A model generated the notes under the pieces. The model saw nothing but the letters and a program-made list of their open reading frames with translations. It did not search any database and had not been told where the DNA came from. Shown piece by piece: positions 26,301-36,490 of a stretch of DNA of 40,200 nt. Each line of letters starts with the position of its first letter. The first letter of the stretch is position 1. Source of the DNA: Burkholderiales bacterium (GTDB lineage Bacteria > Pseudomonadota > Gammaproteobacteria > Burkholderiales > Burkholderiaceae_D). Position numbers and translations under genes: made by a program. The DNA is taken from the NCBI GenBank assembly GCA_016196925.1, contig JACPWS010000002.1, positions 1-40,200 on the forward strand, written 5' to 3'.

Positions 26301-26954
26301 GGCGGCATCATCGTCCGGGTCTTTACGAATCTGATCACCAAGGCCGTGACTTCCCCGTTCGCCCTGCTCGGTTCCCTGTTCGGCGGCGGCGAAGAGCTCG
26401 CTTATGCCGAATTTTCCGCCGGGCAAGCGACCTTGACGCCGGCCGCGACCGCCAAGCTCGATAGCCTGGTCAAAGCCTTGCAAAATCGCGCCGGATTGAA
26501 GCTCGATATCATAGGCCGGGTCGAGCCTGTCAGCGATAGCGAAGGCGTGCGCCGCGAGTTGTTGCTACGCAAGCTGCGCGAATTGAAATGGCAAGACGTG
26601 CATCGAAACGATAACAGCGTACGCATCGACGAGCTCAGTCTCAGCGAAGACGAACATAAGAAATATGTCGAGCAAGTCTACCGTTCCGAAAAATTCAGCA
26701 AGCCGCGCAATCTGATCGGTCTGGCAAAAACTTTACCTATGACTGAAGCGGAACATTTGATCTTGAGCAATACCGTGGTGACGCCGGACGCATTGCGCAT
26801 GCTGGCGCAAAAACGCGCCGACGCGGTGCGCGATTATCTGGAGCAGAAGGGCGAAATCAGCCCGGAACGCCTGTTCCTGATCGCACCGAGGTTGAACGCG
26901 GACGGGATCAAGGACAAGGGAGCGCCGAATCGGGTCGATTTCGCGCTCAGATAA
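23370..26954 (+). CDS. Large AsmA-like DUF748 envelope protein
   Basis: The 1194-residue protein begins with an uncleaved-looking N-terminal anchor (basic RSRPARW, then about 20 hydrophobic residues at 18-40) and continues as a long periplasmic region. Repeated beta-strand patterns, such as the ALQVRQLMLNLSLASLFRRALIVDEVQLRAPQLHLVR stretch (about 90-125), are typical of AsmA/TamB-like bridge proteins and specifically of DUF748. The C-terminal ~180 residues (FSAGQATLTPAATAKLDSLVKAL, later ALRMLAQKRADAVRDYL) resemble an OmpA-like organisation. AsmA-type proteins are linked to lipid transport between membranes, which is a plausible role here. The GTG start (23370) follows AAAAGGATACGTC. No partner gene is adjacent. 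Confidence 0.82.
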   Translation: MNKIPQLFSAAFLRSRPARWLAAALALISLCLALSWLLLPSYVRRVASEQVQQQLGRKLTIDAVYFSPFRLVLTADGVTLYEADRRTPALQVRQLMLNLSLASLFRRALIVDEVQLRAPQLHLVRSSGEIYGHYNFNDILEKIAAMPKSDTPLRFSLANLQLIDGAIAFDDQVIGKQFKLEALQIGLPFLSNFPAASDIFVQPMLSARVDGSVFTLQGRAKPFADAQEAALAIDLEQLDIARYAGYFPRPLPLQIQSGRLSSKLDLIFSRKNRQPELLLSGELRLQDVALQDVHAAPLLKLASLQAQIRQINVMNSAASLDNLQLNSPELWLDIDRQGSLNWARLLASSVSVPSADAGNKTASPAAPRLSLNELHVQQGQLHLRDAWHAAPLQAVTLKAITLASRQLSNGADAKPSPLNLSLQGEHEESLQFDGELQPMAATLKGQATLKAWPLAAYQPFLNKMLAAKLAGQLGASAQVQLQSGRLQLDQLALTLDDFSIQPAAGRDGGITLKSLALDKLSLDTAGRNIAAGSLQLNGLRGDIRRDPQAMLNVQKWLRPAGTSATGAAAAKAGTAGKTLPAWKIALSSFALKDSALSFSDQAVTPAVTLKAEALSLDAERLSSDWSQAGKLRLQANVNRKGKLGVSGDIAPQLKNIVLNLDAQSLPVAALYPYFSSYLNVSLTRGHASAKGRLSVSNALAANRSLAYEGMLSLNDFHMLENGASEDFLEWKNISLEGIAARLGGGKPVVSMKKLALNDFYARAILSEKGKLNLQNIVVGKPEDSAAGSAADAGKHAAPLAIRIAQTTMRGGNINFTDNFIKPNYSANLTGVSGSIGALASDDMQAATVELNGKIDRDAPLTISGTVHPLASPVFLDIKGSAYGIELTRLTPYAAKYAGYAIDKGKLAMQATYHVENRQLQAENEIRLDQLSFGERVESPDATHLPVMLAVALLRDNNGQIAINLPISGSLNDPQFSVGGIIVRVFTNLITKAVTSPFALLGSLFGGGEELAYAEFSAGQATLTPAATAKLDSLVKALQNRAGLKLDIIGRVEPVSDSEGVRRELLLRKLRELKWQDVHRNDNSVRIDELSLSEDEHKKYVEQVYRSEKFSKPRNLIGLAKTLPMTEAEHLILSNTVVTPDALRMLAQKRADAVRDYLEQKGEISPERLFLIAPRLNADGIKDKGAPNRVDFALR

Positions 26955-27098
26955 AACCCCAGCGCGCCAGCACGGCGCAAACGCCTATCCGTCGCGGCGC
27001 GGGCTTGCGCGGCGACAAACCGTTTTTGCATTGTTTTGCACAGAATCTTGCTTTATGCTGAAATCAACCGGCACTAGCTTTTGCTTTAAGGAGTAATA

Positions 27099-27491
27099 AT
27101 GACTACCGCAACGCTCGCCAACATCCTGTACGTCGAAGACGATGCCGACATACAGACCGTTGCCCGGATAGCGCTGGAAGTGGTTGGCGGCTTTGAATTG
27201 AAAACCTGCGGTTCCGGTGCGCAGGCGCTGGCCGAAATCAGGCAGGGTTATGTCCCCGATCTGCTGTTGCTGGACGTGATGATGCCGAATATGGATGGCC
27301 CGACCACGCTGGCGGAATTGCGTAAATTGCCGGCGACGGCGGCGACCCCGGTTATTTTCATGACCGCCAAGGTGCAGGCGCCGGAACTGGAGTTTTACAA
27401 ATCGCTGGGCGCCCTAGGCGTGATCGCCAAACCTTTCGATCCCATGGAATTGTCTGCCCAGGTGCGGGCCTTGTGGGATAAGGGGCTGTAA
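27099..27491 (+). CDS. Single-domain CheY-like response regulator
   Basis: The 130-residue protein is a stand-alone receiver. The acidic pocket (E13, D14, D15), the phospho-acceptor D59 in LLLLDVMMP, the switch Thr89 (FMTAK) and Lys111 (AKPFDP) are all present, so it should be phosphorylated normally. ATG 27099 has TAAGGAG six bases upstream. The stop is immediately followed by the ATG of the Hpt-REC-REC-GGDEF gene with no gap, so the two are translated together. It probably acts in the same phosphorelay, receiving phosphate from or giving it to the Hpt domain. The histidine kinase is not in the window. Confidence 0.92.
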   Translation: MTTATLANILYVEDDADIQTVARIALEVVGGFELKTCGSGAQALAEIRQGYVPDLLLLDVMMPNMDGPTTLAELRKLPATAATPVIFMTAKVQAPELEFYKSLGALGVIAKPFDPMELSAQVRALWDKGL

Positions 27492-29138
27492 ATGGCTGAA
27501 AAAATCGACAGCCTGCAAGAAAAACTGAGGGCGCTGGAAATCATATTTTTGCAGAAATTGCCTGCAAAAATAGATGAAATAACAGGTGCGCTGCAACAGC
27601 TGCAGGCTGATCCGTCCGACCGGGAAGCCTTGCTCGCCCTGCACCGTCACTTGCATACCATGGCCGGCTCGGCCGGAACTTTCGGTTTTTTCGACCTCGG
27701 CGCCCAGGCGCGCGTTTTCGAGAACCAGCTACAAACTTTGCTGAACGGCGAACACTGGTCGCAAGCGCGCTTGCAACAGTATGCCGACGATATGCGGCTG
27801 TATTTTTCGACCGCGCTCAGCCATGCCGCAGACAAGCCGGCTTCCGAATTTTCCGACCTGAACAGCGACAAGGCAGAAGATCAGAGCGAGTCGCGCCTGA
27901 TCTATCTGGTCGACGAAGACGACGAGCAAAACCATGCGATCACCGCCCAGCTCGAACACTTCGGTTACGAGGTGGTCCGCATCCAGCAATTGAAGGCGAT
28001 GGCGGTAGCGATCGCCACCCGCCGGCCGGATGTAATCGTGATCGAACTGAGCTTCCCCGAAGGGCGCATCGCCGGCGCAGAAGAGATCACCCGCCTCAAG
28101 CAATTCGAGCGTTTCCGCATCCCCACCGTTTTCGTCTCGCGCTCGAGCAGTTTCGAATCGCGCTTGCTGGCCGTACGCGCCGGCGGCAAAGGCTATTTCA
28201 CCAAGCCGGTCGATGTGGTGGCGCTGACCGAACGTATCGACGCCCTGTTGCAGCAAGATGAAAGCAAGGCTTACCGTATCCTGATCATGGACGATGACGC
28301 AGTGACTTCCGAGTACTATGCGGCGATTTTGCGCGATGCCGGGATGGCGGTGCGCTTGCTGAGCGAACCCAGCCAGATACTGAGCGTGATGACCGATTTC
28401 CGCCCCGAATTGTTGTTGCTGGACGTCTATATGCCCATGTGCAGCGGGGTGGAATTGTCGATGGTGATACGCCAGGATAATTCCTATGTCGACGTTCCCA
28501 TCGTGTTCTTGTCGAGCGAAGCCGATCTCGGCAAGCAGCTCGAAGCGGTGCGCGCCGGCGGCGACGATTTCATCACCAAGCCTATCGCTCCCGAATACCT
28601 GGTCTCGTCTTTATCGACGCGTGCCGAGCGTTACCGCTTGCTGCGCGCGCTGATCATGCGCGACGGTCTGACCGGCCTGTACAACCACACCGCTATCAAG
28701 GAACAGCTGGCGTCGGAGATTTCTCAGGCCGGGCGCAACGGCTCACCGCTGGCGCTGGCCATGATAGACCTTGATTATTTTAAAAATGTGAACGACAGTT
28801 ACGGCCATCCGGCCGGCGACCAGGTGTTGCGCACGCTGGCCCGCTTGCTGCGCCAGCGTCTGCGGCGCAGCGACATCGTCGGCCGTTACGGCGGCGAAGA
28901 ATTCGCCGTGATTTTCCCCGGCACCAGCGCGACCACGGCGCGCAAGGTGCTGGACCAGGTCAGGCTGGCCTTCTACAAGATACAGCAGCATGCCGAGCAA
29001 GGCGAATTCGCGGTCAGCTTTTCGGCCGGCGTGGCCGACCTGGAACTGACTACCGACGTCGACGAATTATTCGACGTCGCCGATGCCGCGATGTATCTGT
29101 CCAAGCAAAACGGCCGCAACCGCATCACGCTGGCTTAA
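27492..29138 (+). CDS. Hpt-REC-REC-GGDEF diguanylate cyclase
   Basis: The 548-residue signalling protein has four domains. Hpt (about 1-115) carries the phospho-histidine H55 in LHTMAGSAGTFG. REC1 (about 136-255) has an acidic pocket (D141, E142, D143) and K238, but a glutamate (E185, in VIVIELSFPEG) where the phospho-acceptor aspartate belongs. REC2 (about 262-380) is complete, with D267-D269, D311 in LLLLDVYMP and K363. The GGDEF domain (about 385-548) has the active GGEEF signature at 467-471 and an inhibitory RxxD site at 458-461, so it should make c-di-GMP under product inhibition. It has no membrane segment. Phosphorylation of REC2 probably controls the cyclase. It is co-transcribed with the preceding receiver gene. 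Confidence 0.92.
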   Translation: MAEKIDSLQEKLRALEIIFLQKLPAKIDEITGALQQLQADPSDREALLALHRHLHTMAGSAGTFGFFDLGAQARVFENQLQTLLNGEHWSQARLQQYADDMRLYFSTALSHAADKPASEFSDLNSDKAEDQSESRLIYLVDEDDEQNHAITAQLEHFGYEVVRIQQLKAMAVAIATRRPDVIVIELSFPEGRIAGAEEITRLKQFERFRIPTVFVSRSSSFESRLLAVRAGGKGYFTKPVDVVALTERIDALLQQDESKAYRILIMDDDAVTSEYYAAILRDAGMAVRLLSEPSQILSVMTDFRPELLLLDVYMPMCSGVELSMVIRQDNSYVDVPIVFLSSEADLGKQLEAVRAGGDDFITKPIAPEYLVSSLSTRAERYRLLRALIMRDGLTGLYNHTAIKEQLASEISQAGRNGSPLALAMIDLDYFKNVNDSYGHPAGDQVLRTLARLLRQRLRRSDIVGRYGGEEFAVIFPGTSATTARKVLDQVRLAFYKIQQHAEQGEFAVSFSAGVADLELTTDVDELFDVADAAMYLSKQNGRNRITLA

Positions 29139-29166
29139 GAAACGGTGTTGCACACCGAAAAAGCAT

Positions 29167-29340
29167 GGTCCACGAAAAACACGAAAGGCACGAAAATAAA
29201 CCGAATCAGTATTATCGTCATTCCCGCGAAAGCGGGAATCCAGTGGCGTACCAACTAAAAACTTTTGGATTCCCGCTTTCGCGGGAATGACGACGCGAAG
29301 GTTTTATTTTTTTTCGTGCTTTTCGTGTTTTTCGTAGACC
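29167..29340. repeat. Palindromic element D enclosing REP repeat A
   Basis: The left arm (29167-29200: GGTCCACGAAAAACACGAAA then GGCACGAAAATAAA) pairs with the right arm (29302-29340, ending TTTTCGTAGACC). A complete REP-like repeat A lies between the arms. The arms are periodic, with CACGAAA-type steps. Confidence 0.75.
29216..29292. repeat. REP-like palindromic repeat A, copy 4
   Basis: ATTCCCGC-GAAA-GCGGGAAT and ATTCCCGC-TTTC-GCGGGAAT hairpins, with CGTCAT/ATGACG ends. The first hairpin is identical to that of copy 1. It is nested inside element D. Confidence 0.87.
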
Positions 29341-29407
29341 GCTTGTAGCACCAATGGTCGTAACTTGTTCGCCTTGCTGCGTATGGCGCACTTTACGTTG
29401 CTGGTAT

Positions 29408-29440
29408 AAAAAATGCCTGAAGATCTTTCAGGCATTTTTT
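29408..29440. terminator. Bidirectional terminator between the cyclase gene and parC
   Basis: The stem AAAAAATGCCTGAA / TTCAGGCATTTTTT has a small loop and A- and T-tracts on both sides. It lies seven bases from the parC stop and can serve both convergent genes. Confidence 0.88.
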
Positions 29441-29446
29441 CCGGGT

Positions 29447-31762
29447 TTAGGCGCTTATCCTTTGCAAGCTCGCCGGTTTGATTTTCGCTTCCAGCAATTT
29501 CCCCTTGCGCGCGCGTTTGCTGATGTGGATGGCGAGCGCATTCGCGCTCAGGCTGACTTCCTGTGCCTTGCCGCCGCGGCCCAGACCGGCCACGCGCACG
29601 CCGCGCTGGCTGATCGCTTGCGCCGCCAGCAGCTTTTCCTGGTCTTCCAGCTCCATCAGGATCACGCCGCGCCCGCCGCTCGACAAGGCTTTGATTTCCG
29701 TCAGGCCGAATACCAGCAAGCGGCCTTGTTCCGACAGGCAGGCGATTGCGCTGGCGTCCGCGGCCACCACGGCCGGCGGCAGCGGCAGATCGCCTTCATC
29801 CAGCGTCATGAAAGCCTTGCCGGCCTTCATGCGGCCTACCATGTCGCCGACTTTGGCGGTGAAGCCGTAGCCGGCGCTGGAAGCCAGCAGCAGCGCGGTG
29901 TCGGCCGCGCCCGCCACGTAATGCAGGATCTTGCTGCCGGGCGCCAGGTCGATCAGGGTGGTGACCGGCACGCCGTCGCCGCGCGCGCCGGGCAGGGCGG
30001 ACACCGGCACTGAATATACGCGGCCATTCGAGCCGAACACCAGCATCTGGTCGACCGTGCGGCACTCGAACGTGCCGTACAGGCTGTCGCCGGCCTTAAA
30101 CGTGAATTGCCCCGCCTCGTGGCCGTGGCCGGTGCGGGCGCGCACCCAGCCTTTTTCCGAGATCACGACCGTGACCGGCTCGTCGATGACTTTTTGCTCG
30201 ACCGAGGCTTTGGCCGCTTCTTCTATCACGGTGCGGCGCGCATCGCCGTAGAGCTTGGCGTCGGCTTCGATTTCCTTGATGATGGTCTTTTTCATCGAGG
30301 CTGGATTGTCCAGCAAATCGTGCAGGCGGGCCTTCTCGTCGCGCAATTCGGCCAGCTCTTGCTGGATCTTGATCGCTTCCAGCCGCGCCAGTTGGCGCAG
30401 GCGGATTTCCAGGATGTCTTCCGCCTGCCTGTCCGACAGTTTGAACGCTTGCATCAGCGCCGGCTTAGGTTCATCCGATTCGCGGATAATCTTGATCACC
30501 TTGTCGATGTTCAGCAATACTGCCTCACGCCCTTCCAGGATGTGGATGCGGTCGTCGACTTTCTTCAGACGGAACTGGGTGCGGCGCGTGACGGTGGTGA
30601 AACGGAACGCGATCCATTCGTTGAGGATGTCGAGCAAGCCTTTCTGGCGCGGGCGGCCGTCGCCGCCTATCATCACCAGATTGATCGAGGCCGAAGTCTC
30701 GAGCGAGGTATGCGCCAGCAGCATTTGCATGAACTCGGTCTGGTCCTGGTTTTTCGACTTCGGTTCCAGCACCAGGCGCACCGGCGCGTCCTTGCCCGAT
30801 TCGTCGCGCACGGTATCCAGCACCGAGAGTATCACTTGCTTCAGCGCGACTTGTTCCGGCGACAGGGTTTTCTTGCCGAGCTTGATCTTCGGATTGGTCA
30901 GTTCTTCGATTTCTTCCAGCACTTTTTGCGACGAGGTGCCGGGCGGCAGTTCGGTGACTACCGCTTGCCACTGGCCGCGCGCCATTTCCTCTATCTTCCA
31001 GCGCGCCCGCACCTTCATGCTGCCGCGGCCAGTCGCATACATATCGGCGATGGTCGAGGTCGGGGTGATGATCTGGCCGCCGCCGGGGAAATCCGGGCCC
31101 GGGACGATTTCCATCAGCTCGGCATGTTTCATATGCGGATTGCGGATCAGCGCCACCGCGGCTTGCGCGACTTCGGTCAGATTATGCGCAGGGATTTCGG
31201 TGGCCAGGCCGACCGCAATACCGGAAGCGCCATTCAGCAGCACCATGGGCAGGCGGCTCGGCAACAGCTTGGGTTCGGTGGTGGTGCCGTCGTAATTTGG
31301 CTGGAAATCGACCGTGCCCTGGTCGATTTCATCCATCAGCAATTTCGCGATCGGCGTCAGGCGCGCCTCGGTATAACGCATGGCCGCCGCGCCGTCGCCG
31401 TCGCGCGAGCCGAAATTGCCCTGGCCGTCGATCAGCGGGTAACGCAGCGAGAAATCCTGCGCCATGCGCACCAGCGCGTCGTACACCGACTGGTCGCCGT
31501 GCGGGTGCAGCTTGCCTAGCACATCGCCGACCACTGCCGCCGATTTGCGTGGTTTCGCGGCCGAGTTTAGGCCGAGCTCGTTCATCGCGTACAGGATGCG
31601 GCGCTGCACCGGCTTCTGGCCGTCGCACACATCGGGCAGGGCGCGGCCCTTGACCACCGAGATCGCGTAATCGAGATAGGCGCGCTCGGCAAATGTGGCC
31701 AGCGTCAGCGCTTCGCTGTCGTCGGGCTGGACTTGTTCAAACAGATTGGCTTGTTCGTTCAT
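29447..31762 (-). CDS. parC: DNA topoisomerase IV subunit A
   Basis: The 771-residue type IIA topoisomerase subunit cuts and rejoins DNA and unlinks replicated chromosomes with ParE. The N-terminus [34 protein letters not shown] (about 28-60) is typical. The catalytic tyrosine lies in [10 protein letters not shown] (about 127). The C-terminal third forms the beta-pinwheel (blocks such as [28 protein letters not shown]). The quinolone region [13 protein letters not shown] (about 86-98) has Gln where E. coli GyrA has Ser83; the acidic D95 is present. parE lies 250 bp upstream on the same strand, separated by a palindromic element. Confidence 0.95.
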   Translation of the reverse strand: MNEQANLFEQVQPDDSEALTLATFAERAYLDYAISVVKGRALPDVCDGQKPVQRRILYAMNELGLNSAAKPRKSAAVVGDVLGKLHPHGDQSVYDALVRMAQDFSLRYPLIDGQGNFGSRDGDGAAAMRYTEARLTPIAKLLMDEIDQGTVDFQPNYDGTTTEPKLLPSRLPMVLLNGASGIAVGLATEIPAHNLTEVAQAAVALIRNPHMKHAELMEIVPGPDFPGGGQIITPTSTIADMYATGRGSMKVRARWKIEEMARGQWQAVVTELPPGTSSQKVLEEIEELTNPKIKLGKKTLSPEQVALKQVILSVLDTVRDESGKDAPVRLVLEPKSKNQDQTEFMQMLLAHTSLETSASINLVMIGGDGRPRQKGLLDILNEWIAFRFTTVTRRTQFRLKKVDDRIHILEGREAVLLNIDKVIKIIRESDEPKPALMQAFKLSDRQAEDILEIRLRQLARLEAIKIQQELAELRDEKARLHDLLDNPASMKKTIIKEIEADAKLYGDARRTVIEEAAKASVEQKVIDEPVTVVISEKGWVRARTGHGHEAGQFTFKAGDSLYGTFECRTVDQMLVFGSNGRVYSVPVSALPGARGDGVPVTTLIDLAPGSKILHYVAGAADTALLLASSAGYGFTAKVGDMVGRMKAGKAFMTLDEGDLPLPPAVVAADASAIACLSEQGRLLVFGLTEIKALSSGGRGVILMELEDQEKLLAAQAISQRGVRVAGLGRGGKAQEVSLSANALAIHISKRARKGKLLEAKIKPASLQRISA

Positions 31763-31788
31763 TTTTTATTTTTTGCTTAAATTAATTG

Positions 31789-31885
31789 CGTAGGTCGGGT
31801 TAGCGCAGCGTAACCCGACACTGGGCGTTCGATCATTACGGGAGTTTTGCCAACGGTGGGTTACGCTGCGCTAACCCACCCTACG
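31789..31885. repeat. Palindromic intergenic element F between parE and parC
   Basis: The left arm CGTAGGTCGGGTTAGCGCAG and the following CGTAACCCGACA pair with TGGTGGGTTACGCTGCGCTA and ACCCACCCTACG on the right. GTTAGCGCAGCGTAACCC-type repeats are dispersed in many proteobacteria. Its left edge carries ATTAATTGCGTA (31781-31792), the same word that flanks element B copy 1. Confidence 0.8.
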
Positions 31886-32014
31886 TTATTGCTCTTGCCG
31901 ATAAAATTGTGTTTTTATGGGAGTATCTGGAAAAATAGCCTTGTCGTCAGCGTATTCATTACGGGTATTTTATATACTGGATGGGAGTATATTTAAGCTG
32001 TTTGAACCCATCCC

Positions 32015-34018
<2,004 letters not shown>

Positions 34019-34154
34019 GCCAATGGAAAATGTTGTTTTGATTGAATTCGCGATGCGATTTTTCGATTTCTTAGTCTGGGCGCCAGACTTTGGAGGTATT
34101 CTGGGCTTCGTTTTGGCAGCTATTGTAGCCGCTGTGCCTGGTTATAGATAAACG

Positions 34155-34355
34155 ATGTCGCAAAAAACGCCGACGATCGCGATCCGGCTGCTTGGATTCT
34201 CCCCAAAAGAAGAAGGCACTTTTTCAACCGTACTCGCGGTCGTGCGCGAGAAGGGTTGTCGCTATCTGATCCTGAAGCCGGGCAGCTTGCATGACTACGA
34301 ACTGTATATCGTGAATGCCGAAGACTTGAAGGCGCTGGCGACTTTATCCGACTAA
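34155..34355 (+). CDS. Small unknown protein, possibly a truncated gene
   Basis: The 66-residue product begins QKTPTIAIRLLGFSPKEEG and has a mixed alpha/beta pattern with strands IRLLGFS, CRYLILK and YELYIVN. It looks like the first Rossmann-like half of a larger response-regulator-type protein. It has no convincing ribosome binding site. The stop is followed at once by a palindromic repeat (34354-34420). A repeat insertion may have cut a longer gene here. I recognise no family, and function is unknown. It is divergent from parE. Confidence 0.5.
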   Translation: MSQKTPTIAIRLLGFSPKEEGTFSTVLAVVREKGCRYLILKPGSLHDYELYIVNAEDLKALATLSD

Positions 34356-34420
34356 CCGCAGCGGCGCAGAAGACGCAGAGAAAAGCTTTTTGCATCCTCT
34401 GCGCCCTCTGCGCGGCTAAG
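34354..34420. repeat. Palindromic element E (GCAGAAGACGCAGAG type)
   Basis: The left arm CCGCAGCGGCGCAGAAGACG then CAGAGAAAAGC pairs with TTTTTGCATCCTCTGCGCCC then TCTGCGCGGC. The left end begins within the stop codon of the small ORF. Reading the minus strand, the word GTAACTATTC (34438-34447) precedes the element. It is followed to the right by the second copy of the 29-bp repeat. Confidence 0.7.
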
Positions 34421-34447
34421 GATTTTCATCTCAGGCGGAATAGTTAC

Positions 34448-34476
34448 GACGCTTTCTGATTTAATCTGCGTTTCCC
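34448..34476 (-). repeat. 29-bp dispersed repeat, copy 2
   Basis: The reverse complement matches 4940-4968 at 27 of 29 positions. It ends eight bases before the VWA gene stop. Confidence 0.7.
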
Positions 34477-34484
34477 CAACGCGG

Positions 34485-35654
34485 CTATTTGCTCAGCAAG
34501 CGCATGCCGCGTTCCAGCCCTTCGATGGTGACCGGGAACATGCGATTGCTCATGATCTGGCGGATCACGGCGATCGACTGGCGGTATTGCCACAGGCCTT
34601 CCGGTTCCGGGTTCAGCCAGATGTACTTGGGGAAGGCCGCGGTGAAGCGCTGCAGCCAGTCGGCGCCGGCTTCTTCATTGTTGTATTCGACCGAGCCGCC
34701 CGGTTGCAGGATTTCGTAAGGGCTCATGGTGGCGTCGCCGACGAAGATCAGCTTGGTGTCCGGCGTGTATTTGCGCAACACATCCCAGGTCGGGAATTTT
34801 TCTGCGTGGCGGCGGTGATTGTTTTTCCACAGGTAGTCGTAGACGCAATTGTGGAAATAAAAGAATTCCATGTTCTTGAATTCAGTCTTGGCCGACGAGA
34901 ATAATTCCTCGGTCTGCTTGATATGGTCGTCCATGGTGCCGCCCACATCCAGCAGCATCAACACCTTGATATTGTTCTTGCGCTCGGGCTGCATCTTGAT
35001 GTCGAGGTAGCCGGCGTTATGCGCGGTAGCCTTGATGGTGGCGTCCAGCGCCAGTTCTTCTTCTGCCCCCTGGCGCGCGAACTTGCGCAGGCGACGCAGG
35101 GCGACCTTGATGTTGCGCGTGCCGAGTTCGCGTTCGGCATCGTAATCGCGGAAAGAGCGCGCTTCCCACACCTTGACCGCGCTGCGGTTGCCGCCCTTGC
35201 CGCCTATGCGTATGCCTTCCGGATTGCTGCCGCCATTGCCGAACGGCGAGCTGCCGCCGCTGCCTATCCACTTGCTGCCGCCTTCGTGCCGTTCTTTCTG
35301 TTCCTTCAGCAATTCCTGCAAGCGGTCCATCAATTTGTCGTAGCCGAATTTTTCTATCGCCGCTTTTTGCTCATCGCTCAGTTCGCGCTGCATGCGCTGA
35401 GCCAGCCAGTCGAGCGGGATCTCGGGATGTTTCTCGAAGATCGCAGTTATGCCCTTGAAATACAGGCCGAACGCCTTGTCGAATTTGTCGTAATGCGCCT
35501 CGTCCTTGACCATGATGGTGCGCGCCAGGAAATAGAAGTCGTCCAGCGACAGGCTGATCAAGCCTTTTTCCAGCGCCTCCAGCAGCATCAGGAATTCCTT
35601 GATGGAGACCGGGATTTTGGCGTCCTTCAGCGTAAAGAAGAAATCGATTAACAC
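34485..35654 (-). CDS. CoxE-like VWA domain protein
   Basis: The 389-residue cytoplasmic protein has an N-terminal helical region (about 1-120), a flexible Gly/Ser-rich linker (about 125-155: GSGGSSPFGNGGSNPEG), and a C-terminal von Willebrand factor A domain. The metal-ion site is degenerate but CoxE-typical: MLLDVGGTMDDH near residue 236, and later FVGDATMSPYE. Relatives work with MoxR-type AAA ATPases as co-chaperones in enzyme maturation. No MoxR gene is in the window; upstream is a GNAT gene only two bases from this start, so they share a transcript. The binding partner is unknown. Confidence 0.85.
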   Translation of the reverse strand: MLIDFFFTLKDAKIPVSIKEFLMLLEALEKGLISLSLDDFYFLARTIMVKDEAHYDKFDKAFGLYFKGITAIFEKHPEIPLDWLAQRMQRELSDEQKAAIEKFGYDKLMDRLQELLKEQKERHEGGSKWIGSGGSSPFGNGGSNPEGIRIGGKGGNRSAVKVWEARSFRDYDAERELGTRNIKVALRRLRKFARQGAEEELALDATIKATAHNAGYLDIKMQPERKNNIKVLMLLDVGGTMDDHIKQTEELFSSAKTEFKNMEFFYFHNCVYDYLWKNNHRRHAEKFPTWDVLRKYTPDTKLIFVGDATMSPYEILQPGGSVEYNNEEAGADWLQRFTAAFPKYIWLNPEPEGLWQYRQSIAVIRQIMSNRMFPVTIEGLERGMRLLSK

Positions 35655-35656
35655 TT

Positions 35657-36250
35657 TTAGCCCTCGTACTTGCTATGCAGAAATTGCAGATTCTTTTTGA
35701 CGCCGGCCCATTCGTTCTGGATGATGCTGTACACCACGGTGTCGCGGATGCGGCCGTCCGGTAAGATCATGTGGTTGCGCAGCACGGCATCGCGTTTTGC
35801 GCCGAGACGCTCGATGGCCGCTTGCGATTTGCGGTTAAGCCAGTCGGTGCGCAATTCGACCGCAATGCAATCGAGCGCGTCAAACGCATGGCTGAGCAAT
35901 AACAGCTTGCATTCGGTATTCACGGCGCTGCGCTGCACCCGGCGGGCGTACCAGGTATAACCGATTTCCAGGCGCCGGTTGTTCCGGTCGATATTGCAGT
36001 AACGCGTGGTGCCGACGATCTGTCCGCTCGATTTTTCCCTGACGACGAAGGGCAGGGCTTTGGCCTGTGCCTGCATCTCTAGCGCCTGATCCAGCCATAA
36101 TTGCGTCCGCTCCGGCATCGGCACCGAGGTGAAGAATAACTTCCACAATTCGCCGTCGGCCGCGGCGGCCTGTAGCGCCGGCAAATGGCTTGGTTCCAGC
36201 GGCTCCAGGCTGACGTGTTGGCCGCTCAGGGTGACAGGGTGTAATTGCAT
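35657..36250 (-). CDS. GNAT (RimJ/RimL-like) N-acetyltransferase
   Basis: The 197-residue protein starts at ATG 36250 (MQLHPVTLSGQHV), after AAGGATCCC; a longer frame to 36316 has no binding site. It is of the RimJ/RimL-type GNAT family, which transfers acetyl from acetyl-CoA to amino groups. Visible are V-LEPLEPSHLPAL at the N-terminus, the core SSGQIVGTTRYCNID, LEIGYTWY, and the AVELRTDWLNRKSQAAIERLGAKRDAVLRNHM region with the acetyl-CoA-contacting helix. It overlaps the start of the CoxE-like gene closely (two-base gap). Substrate unknown. Confidence 0.85.
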   Translation of the reverse strand: MQLHPVTLSGQHVSLEPLEPSHLPALQAAAADGELWKLFFTSVPMPERTQLWLDQALEMQAQAKALPFVVREKSSGQIVGTTRYCNIDRNNRRLEIGYTWYARRVQRSAVNTECKLLLLSHAFDALDCIAVELRTDWLNRKSQAAIERLGAKRDAVLRNHMILPDGRIRDTVVYSIIQNEWAGVKKNLQFLHSKYEG

Positions 36251-36380
36251 GGGATCCTTAAAAGAATTCAATATTTCTGCAGATGGCATTGCAAGGATAG
36301 CGACAAAATAGAACAAGCGTGCCGGATACCGCAGTTTACCGGATGCGGTTCAGGCTGATTTAGCAAAACAACAGTAGTGC

Positions 36381-36409
36381 TTGCCATTGAAATTGAAAGT
36401 CGCTATACT
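36381..36409 (+). promoter_or_regulatory. rpsT promoter
   Basis: -35 TTGCCA (36381-36386) and -10 TATACT (36404-36409) with a 17-bp spacer, about 80 bp before the rpsT ATG. This is a good sigma-70-type promoter, as expected for a ribosomal protein gene. Confidence 0.7.
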
Positions 36410-36490
36410 GCAAAGCTGTATAGAATTTTGCGGCGTGGAATTTGTCAACTTGATTTGACCTCGTCGCTTTGACCACGTTTAGGAAATCTC

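Noticed and set aside
34074..34088. GTCTGG-GCG-CCAGAC dyad upstream of parE
   Set aside because: An operator is possible, but the dyad is short, matches no regulator I can name and has no promoter clearly placed over it.
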